This document shows positions 46,757 to 55,229 of a stretch of 64,000 nt of DNA, piece after piece. Every line of letters starts with the position of its first letter. Within the stretch, counting starts at the first letter, position 1. The stretch lies in contig NZ_QRDZ01000007.1 of NCBI RefSeq assembly GCF_003386235.1, positions 62,001 to 126,000 of the forward strand. The letters are read 5' to 3'. The position numbers and the translations under genes were made by a program. The stretch is from Cohnella phaseoli. Its GTDB lineage: Bacteria; Bacillota; Bacilli; Paenibacillales; Paenibacillaceae. A model generated the notes under the pieces. It was not told where the DNA came from. It saw only the letters and a list, made by a program, of their open reading frames with translations, and did no database searches.

Positions 46757-47466
46757 CAGATGAGCTTCCCTTTCCTGTAATCTAGGATGCGCTGATAGTC
46801 CTCGATGAAATCGATTTCTGCCCAAAAGTGACCTGCAACATCCCCCGTCCAGATGCTGCGCCCAGGAATCATATTATAAAGAATTTGTTCCCACCAAGCG
46901 TTATACCTCTGATTTTCAATCATGTATAACAATTCCGATTTGCATTCGCGTATAAAAGATCCTTGAATTTTTGCAAGTCCTACATATTCGCAGTTAGCTT
47001 TATTTTTATCCAGACCTTTTCCAAATTCTTGAACTGCACCATTCTCTACCCGAAAGAGATAGTCCCCTTGTTCTACCCTGGAACTATCACTTAGCATAAC
47101 GCAATCTCGCTCATCTTCAAGCAAAATCGGCAATAAGTTTTCTTCCCAGAAAACGTCTGCATTACCCAGTATAATGGAGTCGCCACTTAACTGTTCTTTA
47201 GCAAACCACAAAGATGCCAAACTATTCGTAACGGAATAGAACACATTTTCGTGAAAATGCACAGGCAGGCCTGTAAGAGCATTAATAACTCGCTCTTTCT
47301 GATACCCTACAACGATATGGACTTCAATTCCATGTCTTTGCAGCATCTCAACAGTGTGTCGAATTAAAGTAGTACCGCCAATATCCAATGTACATTTACA
47401 ATTTCCGTCTATATCTCTACTGATTCTGGTCCCCCGTCCAGCGGCCATTAATATAGCCTTTGTCAC
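46756..47466 (-). CDS. Nucleotidyltransferase, LicC/phosphocholine cytidylyltransferase-like
   Basis: 236 residues. The GTG at 47466 has GGAGGG 7 nt upstream, so the longer frame is not used. GT-A nucleotidyltransferase fold with the pyrophosphorylase motif AILMAAGRGTRI (4-15) and a C-terminal AEIDFIEDYQRI, both as in LicC-type CTP:phosphocholine cytidylyltransferases. Substrate could be phosphocholine, another small phosphate or a sugar phosphate; no choline kinase lies near. In a leftward operon of glycan genes. Confidence 0.75.
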   Translation of the reverse strand: MTKAILMAAGRGTRISRDIDGNCKCTLDIGGTTLIRHTVEMLQRHGIEVHIVVGYQKERVINALTGLPVHFHENVFYSVTNSLASLWFAKEQLSGDSIILGNADVFWEENLLPILLEDERDCVMLSDSSRVEQGDYLFRVENGAVQEFGKGLDKNKANCEYVGLAKIQGSFIRECKSELLYMIENQRYNAWWEQILYNMIPGRSIWTGDVAGHFWAEIDFIEDYQRILDYRKGKLI

Positions 47467-47479
47467 AAGCAAACCCTCC

Positions 47480-49015
47480 TTAAATAAAAAACTCAATATA
47501 ATCTCTTTGTGGAGTGTATCCATAACGTCCTAACTTATCAGTAACCTCCGAAAAATGCTTGTCCATAGAAATAATAATATAGTATTCACTAGATTTCCCA
47601 TCTAGTTCTTCAATCCTCATAACATAGGAGGAATCAATCGTCGCCCCCAATTCCTGCATACGCTGATCAACAATTCTGTAATGGGAATATCCCTGTTCAT
47701 GCAATGAGTACTCCAGCATTTGACCGTTCCAACCATATCCCCAAATAACAGGAATACGGTTATTTACGTTAGTAGAAAATATTTTCTCTGATCGGCTTGT
47801 GTCTCGTGGTAATAAGTCAGATAAATCTTCACGTCCTAATCGGTATTTAAAAACTTGAAGTGCATCTCCATAAGTGAATGAATCCCGTTCTTTATCCTGA
47901 AGAATGTTTAATTCATCTAATGTAAGAGTTTTATAAAGTGCTTGTAAAATTTCTTTTTCCAATCTATTGCTCTCTAAAACGATAAGACTTTGATTGTTGG
48001 CATCTTTCTTCTTTAGATTCTCATAGGAAAGATTTTGCCCTTCTCTACGATACAATACAAGGGTTTCAGGTAAATTTGCAGTTTTTAATGAATAAACGAC
48101 ATGTGCAAACAAATCCGTATCTTCCGCTAAAACTTCTTCATTGTATTTTAGTTTTTTTTCAATGAATTTCTCTTTACGCCACATAACTGAAGGATGAAGA
48201 AAGCTGATCAATTTCAAGGAGCGACACTGGATTTCCTCATGCTGCAACGGATAGGTAGGATTGCTCCAACTGTTTGTTGTTCCAAATGCTCGGTACTGTG
48301 TTCCGCAAAAATCTATTTCAGGATGAGTTCGAAAAAACTCGATTTGTTTCAAAAATCTTTCTGGAAGCGCAATATCATCTGAATCCATACGCGCAATGAA
48401 TTCACCCTTAGCCTGTTTAACTCCGATATTGAGAGATGTCGCCAAGCAAGATCGCACAGTATTCTGCACAACAATCGTACGTTTGTCGCCAAAAGCAGAG
48501 ACAATTTTATCTAGAGGGTCATCATTCTGATATTGATTAACTAAAATCAGTTCAAAATCTTGATAGTTCTGCTCATAGATTGAGCGCAGCGCCTCCCATA
48601 GATATTGCTGCGAGCGATACACTGGCATTACGACGGTTATGACGGGAGTAGTAGCACTTGATGAGTCAGGTCGATTGGTTATCTGCTTCGCGTGAAAAAA
48701 ACTTAGTTCAATTAAGTCCTTAAGTCTGACTGAATCATTGTATGACTTGAACAGATTAGAGTTATCAAAGAAAGAATGCATATCTTTTGTCGCACTGAAC
48801 CAAATCTCATGCAAAATAGCATACGCCTTCTCTGGAGGCATTTGTCGTAATAAGTTCAAGAAACTACGTTTGAGCAAAAAATCGAAATCACGATAAGCTT
48901 TAAGCACATCAAAGAAAGTATGTGCATCCCACTGGTTATTCATTTCATCAATTTGAGTAAGGATTTGACGGTCATCTATAGATAATGCGCAACCATATTG
49001 CCAAAGTTGGTTCAC
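47480..49015 (-). CDS. Family 2 glycosyltransferase with C-terminal Rossmann module
   Basis: 511 residues from a GTG at 49015 with GGAGGA 6 nt upstream. A helical N-terminal domain (1 to about 120) precedes a GT2 core (VVMPVYRSQQYLW, about 130; ARMDSDDIALPERF, about 210). The C-terminal 95 residues (IPVIWGYGWNGQMLEYSL, then YYIIISMDKHF) are the same kind of Rossmann module that sits at the N-terminus of the proteins at 40143 and 41311. First gene of the leftward glycan operon. Confidence 0.85.
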   Translation of the reverse strand: MNQLWQYGCALSIDDRQILTQIDEMNNQWDAHTFFDVLKAYRDFDFLLKRSFLNLLRQMPPEKAYAILHEIWFSATKDMHSFFDNSNLFKSYNDSVRLKDLIELSFFHAKQITNRPDSSSATTPVITVVMPVYRSQQYLWEALRSIYEQNYQDFELILVNQYQNDDPLDKIVSAFGDKRTIVVQNTVRSCLATSLNIGVKQAKGEFIARMDSDDIALPERFLKQIEFFRTHPEIDFCGTQYRAFGTTNSWSNPTYPLQHEEIQCRSLKLISFLHPSVMWRKEKFIEKKLKYNEEVLAEDTDLFAHVVYSLKTANLPETLVLYRREGQNLSYENLKKKDANNQSLIVLESNRLEKEILQALYKTLTLDELNILQDKERDSFTYGDALQVFKYRLGREDLSDLLPRDTSRSEKIFSTNVNNRIPVIWGYGWNGQMLEYSLHEQGYSHYRIVDQRMQELGATIDSSYVMRIEELDGKSSEYYIIISMDKHFSEVTDKLGRYGYTPQRDYIEFFI

Positions 49016-49233
49016 GAAGGATCCTCCTCGATTGATCACCTTAATTTGGTGAAGAAGTACGATATTTTTATCGACATATTTCGAGTAAATCATTAGCTTA
49101 ACATCCGTAGGGAAACAGATAGACAACTCTGAGTAAGTCAAGTACGATGAAAATGTCGAATGAGCAACTTAATTGTTTCCGCGCACTTAGACAGCAAGTA
49201 AGACATAAAAAATTTATCAGAGTAGGTGTGACC

Positions 49234-50007
49234 ATGAAAGTGGTAATTCTAGCCGGTGGATTTGGGACAAGAATTAGCGAAGAGTCTCATCTTAAACCCA
49301 AACCAATGATTGAAATTGGAGAAAGACCAATACTATGGCATATTATGAAGATATTTTCCGCCTATGGTTATAATGATTTTGTAATTTGTCTTGGATATAA
49401 GGGATACATCATAAAGGAGTATTTTGCACATTATTTTTTGCATGAGTCTGATGTCACATTCGATTTTAGAGAAAATAATAGTCAGATTATTCACTCGAAC
49501 AAGGCAGAGCCATGGAGAGTAACTATGGTTAACACAGGATTAGAAACATTAACAGGAGGCAGAGTGAAGAGAATTAAAGATTATGTCGATAATGAAACCT
49601 TCATGTTAACCTATGGCGATGGTGTATCGGATATAAATATCCGTGACCTTGTTAACTTCCATCGTTCCCACGGCAAATTGGCAACCATAACATCGACACA
49701 ACCCTCCGGTCGGTTTGGCTCTCTAAACATCGACCAATCTAACGAAGTAACTGGGTTCAAGGAAAAGCCAAAGGGAGATGGCGGATGGGTAAGTGCAGGT
49801 TTTTTTGTATTAGAGCCAGAAGTATTCGATTATATTGATGGGGACCAAACGTCATTTGAAGAGGAACCCTTAGAGGAATTAACAAGGAATAGACAACTTT
49901 GCGCATTCAAACATGAAGGCTTCTGGCAACCAATGGATACGTTAAGAGATAAAAATTTGCTCGAGTCTATGTGGAGAAATAATAATGCACCATGGAAAAA
50001 AAGCTAG
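49234..50007 (+). CDS. rfbF: Glucose-1-phosphate cytidylyltransferase
   Basis: Makes CDP-glucose from CTP and glucose-1-phosphate, the entry to CDP-deoxysugars. 257 residues, the normal length, from the ATG at 49234 (AGGTG upstream). Motifs LAGGFGTRISEES (6-18), KPKPMIEIG (about 23-31) and TYGDGVSDI are intact. It opens a rightward cassette and is divergent from the leftward glycan operon; 218 bp separate the two starts. Confidence 0.96.
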   Translation: MKVVILAGGFGTRISEESHLKPKPMIEIGERPILWHIMKIFSAYGYNDFVICLGYKGYIIKEYFAHYFLHESDVTFDFRENNSQIIHSNKAEPWRVTMVNTGLETLTGGRVKRIKDYVDNETFMLTYGDGVSDINIRDLVNFHRSHGKLATITSTQPSGRFGSLNIDQSNEVTGFKEKPKGDGGWVSAGFFVLEPEVFDYIDGDQTSFEEEPLEELTRNRQLCAFKHEGFWQPMDTLRDKNLLESMWRNNNAPWKKS

Positions 50008-50022
50008 AAAGGAGCCGAAAAT

Positions 50023-51105
50023 GTGGGTGCAAGTATATGGAGCAATAAAAAGGTACTTATTACTGGGCATACCGGATTTAAAGGTTCATGGCTCACGATT
50101 TGGTTAAGTCAGATGGGAGCTAATGTTGTTGGTTATGCTTTAAATCCTCCAACAACACCATCACTTTTTTCGCTAGGACAAGTTGATCAATTGGTTCATT
50201 CGATTATTGGAGATATCAGGGACCGTGAGAACGTATATCAAGTCATGAATGATTTTGACCCTGATATTGTCTTTCATATGGCCGCACAACCGCTTGTTAG
50301 AGAATCATACGTAAATCCTTTAGAAACATACGAAATCAATCTTATGGGCACCTTAAATGTATTGGAATCAGTTCGGCAAAAGAGCAAAAGTTCTTATAAA
50401 AAGAGAGTAGTTATTAATGTAACTTCAGACAAATGTTACGAAAATAAAGAGTGGGTATGGGGATATCGTGAAAATGAATCATTAGGTGGATACGACCCTT
50501 ATTCAAATAGTAAAGCATGTTCAGAGCTCGCCACTAGTTCATATCGAAACTCTTTCTTTCACCCTGATAAATGTGAGGAACACGGTGTTTTGTTAGCATC
50601 AGCTAGAGCTGGCAACGTCATCGGTGGCGGAGACTGGGCTAAGGATCGATTAGTACCTGATTGTGTGCGAGCTTTGTTAGCTGAAGAAGCCATTACAATT
50701 CGAAATCCTAACTCAATTCGGCCGTGGCAGCATGTATTGGAACCGTTAAGAGGCTATATTCTTCTCGCAGAAAAACTCTATAGTGAAGGATCCAAATATG
50801 CTGACGGTTGGAATTTCGGACCTAGAGACTACGATGCAAAAAATGTGCAATGGATTGTAGAAAAATTAATTCGGATGTGGAATAAGAATCTTACATTTCA
50901 AATCGATAAAAACGAGCACCCCCATGAGGCTCATTATTTAAAACTCGATTGTACCAAAGCGCATCAATTGCTCGGTTGGAAACCGCGATGGAACATAGAA
51001 ATCGCGTTAGAAAAAATTATTGATTGGACATATTGCTATAAAGAACAGGGTAATATTCGAGATTTTACGATACAACAAATAAAGGATTATGAAATGTTTA
51101 TTTGA
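50023..51105 (+). CDS. rfbG: CDP-glucose 4,6-dehydratase (AT-rich copy)
   Basis: 360 residues from a GTG start at 50023 with GGAG 8 nt upstream. NAD-binding GHTGFKGSW (15-23), NVTSDKCYEN and YSNSK (Tyr-x3-Lys). Homologous along its length to the copy at 37550-38629 but with AT-rich codons, so it is probably a separate acquisition and not a recent duplicate. Follows rfbF by 15 bp. Confidence 0.96.
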   Translation: MGASIWSNKKVLITGHTGFKGSWLTIWLSQMGANVVGYALNPPTTPSLFSLGQVDQLVHSIIGDIRDRENVYQVMNDFDPDIVFHMAAQPLVRESYVNPLETYEINLMGTLNVLESVRQKSKSSYKKRVVINVTSDKCYENKEWVWGYRENESLGGYDPYSNSKACSELATSSYRNSFFHPDKCEEHGVLLASARAGNVIGGGDWAKDRLVPDCVRALLAEEAITIRNPNSIRPWQHVLEPLRGYILLAEKLYSEGSKYADGWNFGPRDYDAKNVQWIVEKLIRMWNKNLTFQIDKNEHPHEAHYLKLDCTKAHQLLGWKPRWNIEIALEKIIDWTYCYKEQGNIRDFTIQQIKDYEMFI

Positions 51106-51135
51106 TTAAATGGACTGTACAGGAGGAATTTAAGT

Positions 51136-51588
51136 ATGATAGATGGTGTAATTATTAAGCCTTTACGGAAAATTCCGGATGACAGAGGTACGATAATGAA
51201 AATGCAAGAAAGGAGTGATCTCGAATTCAAAGGATTTGGGGAGATCTACTTCTCTACCGTATACCCAGGAATTGTAAAAGGGTGGCACTTACATAAAGAG
51301 GCAGTATTAAATTATGCAGTAGTAAAGGGAATGATTAAACTTGTTCTTTATGATAACAGAGAACAGTCAATCACAAGAGGTGAAATCCAAGAAATTTACT
51401 TAGGTGATCATAATTATTGTCTCGTACAAATTCCCCCAAACGTTTGGAACGGGTTCAAAGGATTAGGTACCGATTATGCAATTATTGCTGACTTAATTAC
51501 CATTACACATGATCAAGATGTCATGGAACGATTAGATCCTCATAAAAACGATATTATTAGTTATAATTGGGAGACGAAGGATAGATGA
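51136..51588 (+). CDS. RmlC-like sugar 3,5-epimerase (cupin)
   Basis: 150 residues of the dTDP-4-dehydrorhamnose 3,5-epimerase family. Cupin fold with GWHLHKEAVLNY (about 48-60) in place of the usual RGLHYQ segment, so the active site is divergent. AGGAGG lies 9 nt before the ATG. Neighbours suggest it acts on the CDP-4-dehydro-6-deoxyhexose made by the preceding dehydratase. That is inferred; epimerisation at C3, C5 or both cannot be told. Confidence 0.8.
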   Translation: MIDGVIIKPLRKIPDDRGTIMKMQERSDLEFKGFGEIYFSTVYPGIVKGWHLHKEAVLNYAVVKGMIKLVLYDNREQSITRGEIQEIYLGDHNYCLVQIPPNVWNGFKGLGTDYAIIADLITITHDQDVMERLDPHKNDIISYNWETKDR

Positions 51589-52445
51589 GCAAAATTTTGA
51601 TAACAGGCTCAGACGGCATGCTAGGAACCGATTTAATTAAACATTGCCATGATCTTGGATATGAAACATTGGCTCTTAACAGAAAAAAATTGGATATAAC
51701 AGATCGTGCATCAACAAAAGATCTTATAGAAAGCTATAAACCCACCTTCGTTATCCATACGGCCGCTTTAACGAATGTTGATTTCTGCGAACAGAATGAC
51801 CAAGTTGCATTTCAAGTAAATGGATGTGGCACTGAGAATATTGCATATTATTCGAATAAAGTAAATGCAACCGTCGTGTATATTAGCAGTTGCGGTTTAT
51901 TTGGTGATGAGATTAGGGCATACAGTGAACATGATAATGTTCAATTAAAAACTAAGTATGCAAAATCAAAATATATGGGTGAACAAAAAGCTATTCAATG
52001 GTGCGATCGATATTTTGTCGTCAGACCAGGGTGGTTATTCGGCGGAAATATTAACCATAAGAAAAATTTCGTGTACAATCGATATCTTGAATCATTGAAT
52101 AACAGTTCAATAAGCAGCGCAGTAGATAAATTTGGTTGCCCGACTTATACAAAGCACTTATCTACCAAAATTACTGACCTTCTAAACACAGATTATTATG
52201 GCACGTATCATATTACCAATCAGGGTTTCTGTTCTAGATATGATTATGTGAAAACCATTATCGATAACATGGGCATTAAAACCGAGGTAAAACAAGTGGA
52301 CTCCAAATATTTCATACGAAATGCACCTGTCCCTGATTCAGAAATTTTAAACAACAATAATCTTTCTAGTAAGAGTTTGGGACTCTTGCCAAGTTGGGAA
52401 TCAGCATTGGAAGAATATATACGGTTATTGAAGTCTCAAATCTAA
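51585..52445 (+). CDS. RmlD-like NAD(P)-dependent sugar 4-reductase (SDR)
   Basis: 286 residues of the extended SDR/RmlD type: ITGSDGMLGTD (5-15), SSCGLFG (about 101-107) and YAKSKYMGEQK (Tyr-x3-Lys). The start overlaps the epimerase stop by 4 bp (ATGA). Likely reduces the 4-keto group of the sugar produced by the three genes before it, closing a CDP-6-deoxyhexose pathway. Confidence 0.85.
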   Translation: MSKILITGSDGMLGTDLIKHCHDLGYETLALNRKKLDITDRASTKDLIESYKPTFVIHTAALTNVDFCEQNDQVAFQVNGCGTENIAYYSNKVNATVVYISSCGLFGDEIRAYSEHDNVQLKTKYAKSKYMGEQKAIQWCDRYFVVRPGWLFGGNINHKKNFVYNRYLESLNNSSISSAVDKFGCPTYTKHLSTKITDLLNTDYYGTYHITNQGFCSRYDYVKTIIDNMGIKTEVKQVDSKYFIRNAPVPDSEILNNNNLSSKSLGLLPSWESALEEYIRLLKSQI

Positions 52446-52508
52446 ATCAAGTCATGGACCCGAGGCGCTCATCATTATAAGTTAAGATTAGTAAAAGGGG
52501 AAATTCCT

Positions 52509-55043
52509 ATGCGATTTAAACGTAAGAAGCAGATTTTGGAGCTCATTGATACTTTAAAGGAAGCCCTTCAATACTTAACACTGAAATCCGCAGCCTATTT
52601 ACATGACGATTGTCTTTTATGCATATCGCATATTTCAGTGGAACTTCAAGAGGTAATAGACAATGAGAATATGGCCATATGCAAATCGTGTGAAACATCC
52701 ATTCAACATGGAGATTACATGAAAGCATATGAATCAGCCGAACTCCTATCTAATTGGTTGAGTGAATACGTTCCAGCACGTTACGAAATTGTCTTCTTGC
52801 CTTACAAGGCTGATATGTGGGATGCCCTTGATAGTGTGTGGGAAGCTGCAAGTGCGGATCCAAATTGTATTGTTCGAACAATCCCAATCCCCTATCAAAG
52901 TCTCGACACCCAAGGGCGTCCGATCGCTGAAGAGTACGAAGGGGACCGCTTCCCACCCTACGTTGATATCACTCACTACAAGGACTACGATTTAAGTTCA
53001 CAAAATCCCGATGTGATTTTTATTCACAATCCGTACGATGGCTATAACCGAGTAACACGAGTTCATCCAGAATATTTTAGTTCCAACTTGATTCATTATA
53101 CAGAAAAGCTGGTTTATATCCCCTATTTCATTTCATTAGGGGAAACAGAACCACATTTCATCAATCTTCCAGGTATTAAAAATGCTTGGAGAGTATTTGT
53201 TCAATCAGAGTTAACCCGCAGAGATTATATGGAATGCAAAGAATTAAGACCAGACCAAATCGTTGCCATGGGTACACCTAAACTAGATTTTCTGTTTAAG
53301 AAAATGCAGGAAGGCGTCCCTATGCCTTCTGAGTGGGAAATGAAGCTTAGCGGAAGAACTGTGTTTTTTTACAATTCCAGTTTGGGCAGACTTCTCGTCG
53401 AAAACGAGAATATCACTAGAAGTATGCAAGAGATATTCAATTTTTTTGAGAGAAACCAGGATATTGCTATTATCTGGCGTCCACATCCATTAAGTATTAA
53501 AACAATAATGTCTATGAGACCACACTTACTTAGCCCATATCTGAAACTTGTGGAAAAGGTCAAAAATATGTCCAATGCTGTTTATGACGAGTCTGAGGAT
53601 ATGGATACTGCTATCATCCATTCAGACGCCTACATTGGGGATTTTAGCTCAGTCATAATTCCTTATACTTATACTGGTAAACCAATACTTAAATTCTGGC
53701 CAAATATGGATTTGGTTTTGGAAGACTTCGGAGTTAATCCCGCATATCTTGATTTTAATGAAGAACTCAACGTTCCGATCTCAGTAACCCCAGGTTCTAT
53801 CTCAGATAATGCTTTCATATTTGCGGCTAAAAACCGAGGCGGTATATTTTCACTGGATCTAAAATCAGGCGATTTAACATTGATTCAGCCTTTCCAGCCC
53901 GAAAAGTACAGTCAACCACAACTTTTTGTCAAGTCACTCACTTATCAAGATACGGTATGGTTTGTTCCTGACAGATCTTCCACAGTAGTTTCCTTAAATT
54001 TCAAATCCGGAGAAATAAACGAGTACTCTCTTCCTTCGGATTGTATTTGTTACGGTCACAAACATTTTGCTACAGCAGTGCAGCATGAAGAGTACTTATG
54101 GATGCTCCCCGCTCAATCGAATATGGTTGTTCGGCTTAACATGATAACCGGGGAAATGATAGGACATAAGTTATATCCAGAAAGAACTATCGATATTCAT
54201 GAAGAATCCATTTGTTCTGATGGTGTAATCTCTAATGGCTATCTATGGATTGCATTGCAGGGGAAGATGACAATCTTACAAATGGATCTTGATTCTGGGG
54301 AATTAAAAGTTCACGATCTGAAATTTCTGCAAGAGCCTATTCGATCTATCACTTCTGATGGTCAATCATTATGGCTTATTTTCGAGAAGGCGCCTTATGT
54401 CATCAAATGGAACCCTACATCCGATGCAGTGAAAGAATTTAACCATTTCCCTGAGGGCTTTGTTGGAGGAGTCAAACCTTTTTCCGGTGCTTTATTTGAT
54501 GGAATGAATATATGGTTGGTACCAAATGAGGCCAATATGATAATCAAAGTTTCTCCGTACTCCGAAGAGATGTCAGTTGCCTATGCAACTCTACAAAAAT
54601 CAACATGGGCAGTGATTAATTCATGGTATCTATTTGATCCGGCAGGAAAACCCCAAGGTCTAAATGCAGATCACAGCTTATTTTCAGGTGCCGTTATCAA
54701 TCAAGATTGGATATGGTTCTCCCCTGTCACTGCACCAGAAATGATCGGAATAAACATAAATACAAACGAAACTAGAACAATCCCAGTAAAATTCTCAAGA
54801 ATTAATGATGAAAAGACTTTTATAATCAATCGCTTTCCCGACCCGATTCAAAAAGGGGAGGGATTGAGAAGTACATTTAATAATCGATCTTTGCCACTTA
54901 CATCATTTATTTATATGGTTCGTGACAAAGACGATACTTGGACTCAGAAACAACAAAAAGAGTTGCGTGCTAGCATTGCGAATTCTGATGGTAGTTGCGG
55001 CCTCAAAATCTGGGATCACATAATTGAGCATTTAGATCACTAG
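52509..55043 (+). CDS. TagB/F-like transferase fused to a beta-propeller
   Basis: 844 residues. A helical N-terminus (1-90) and a GT-B domain (about 90-415) with WRPHPLSIKTIM (about 325) and SDAYIGDFSSVIIPY (about 375-389), the CDP-glycerol-phosphotransferase-like motifs shared with 42453-43916. From about 430 to 790 follow repeated four-strand units with a [IVL]W[FLI].[PA] core and G[DE][LI] turns (for example DTVWFVPDRSS, EYLWMLPAQSN, GYLWIALQGKM, NIWLVPNEANM, DWIWFSPVTAP), about 6 blades of an NHL/Kelch-like propeller. A short helical tail ends the protein. AGGGG lies before the ATG. No signal peptide. Function inferred only as a glycan assembly enzyme. Confidence 0.75.
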   Translation: MRFKRKKQILELIDTLKEALQYLTLKSAAYLHDDCLLCISHISVELQEVIDNENMAICKSCETSIQHGDYMKAYESAELLSNWLSEYVPARYEIVFLPYKADMWDALDSVWEAASADPNCIVRTIPIPYQSLDTQGRPIAEEYEGDRFPPYVDITHYKDYDLSSQNPDVIFIHNPYDGYNRVTRVHPEYFSSNLIHYTEKLVYIPYFISLGETEPHFINLPGIKNAWRVFVQSELTRRDYMECKELRPDQIVAMGTPKLDFLFKKMQEGVPMPSEWEMKLSGRTVFFYNSSLGRLLVENENITRSMQEIFNFFERNQDIAIIWRPHPLSIKTIMSMRPHLLSPYLKLVEKVKNMSNAVYDESEDMDTAIIHSDAYIGDFSSVIIPYTYTGKPILKFWPNMDLVLEDFGVNPAYLDFNEELNVPISVTPGSISDNAFIFAAKNRGGIFSLDLKSGDLTLIQPFQPEKYSQPQLFVKSLTYQDTVWFVPDRSSTVVSLNFKSGEINEYSLPSDCICYGHKHFATAVQHEEYLWMLPAQSNMVVRLNMITGEMIGHKLYPERTIDIHEESICSDGVISNGYLWIALQGKMTILQMDLDSGELKVHDLKFLQEPIRSITSDGQSLWLIFEKAPYVIKWNPTSDAVKEFNHFPEGFVGGVKPFSGALFDGMNIWLVPNEANMIIKVSPYSEEMSVAYATLQKSTWAVINSWYLFDPAGKPQGLNADHSLFSGAVINQDWIWFSPVTAPEMIGININTNETRTIPVKFSRINDEKTFIINRFPDPIQKGEGLRSTFNNRSLPLTSFIYMVRDKDDTWTQKQQKELRASIANSDGSCGLKIWDHIIEHLDH

Positions 55044-55081
55044 GATTTAATAAAAAGTACAACATGTATGATGTGGATAGA

Positions 55082-55161
55082 AAAGTAACCCTATCAGTAA
55101 TCAGTGATCTTCTTAAGCTTTTCAAGCCGGAGGAAGATCTGACCACTGAAAGGGTTACTTT
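55082..55161. terminator. 80-bp hairpin between convergent genes
   Basis: Arms AAAGTAACCCT (55082-55092) and AGGGTTACTTT (55151-55161) are perfect, and pairing continues inward with few mismatches through TCAGT and ATCTTC to a loop near 55113-55130. It sits between convergent stops (55043 and 55230). It probably serves as a bidirectional terminator, though its size and lack of a long T tract also fit a small inverted-repeat element. Confidence 0.65.
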
Positions 55162-55229
55162 GTTCGTTTGCCTGATAGTTTCGTTGCTATTAGCCACTGC
55201 CTGTTAGAACTTATGAATGGCCCGTTAAT

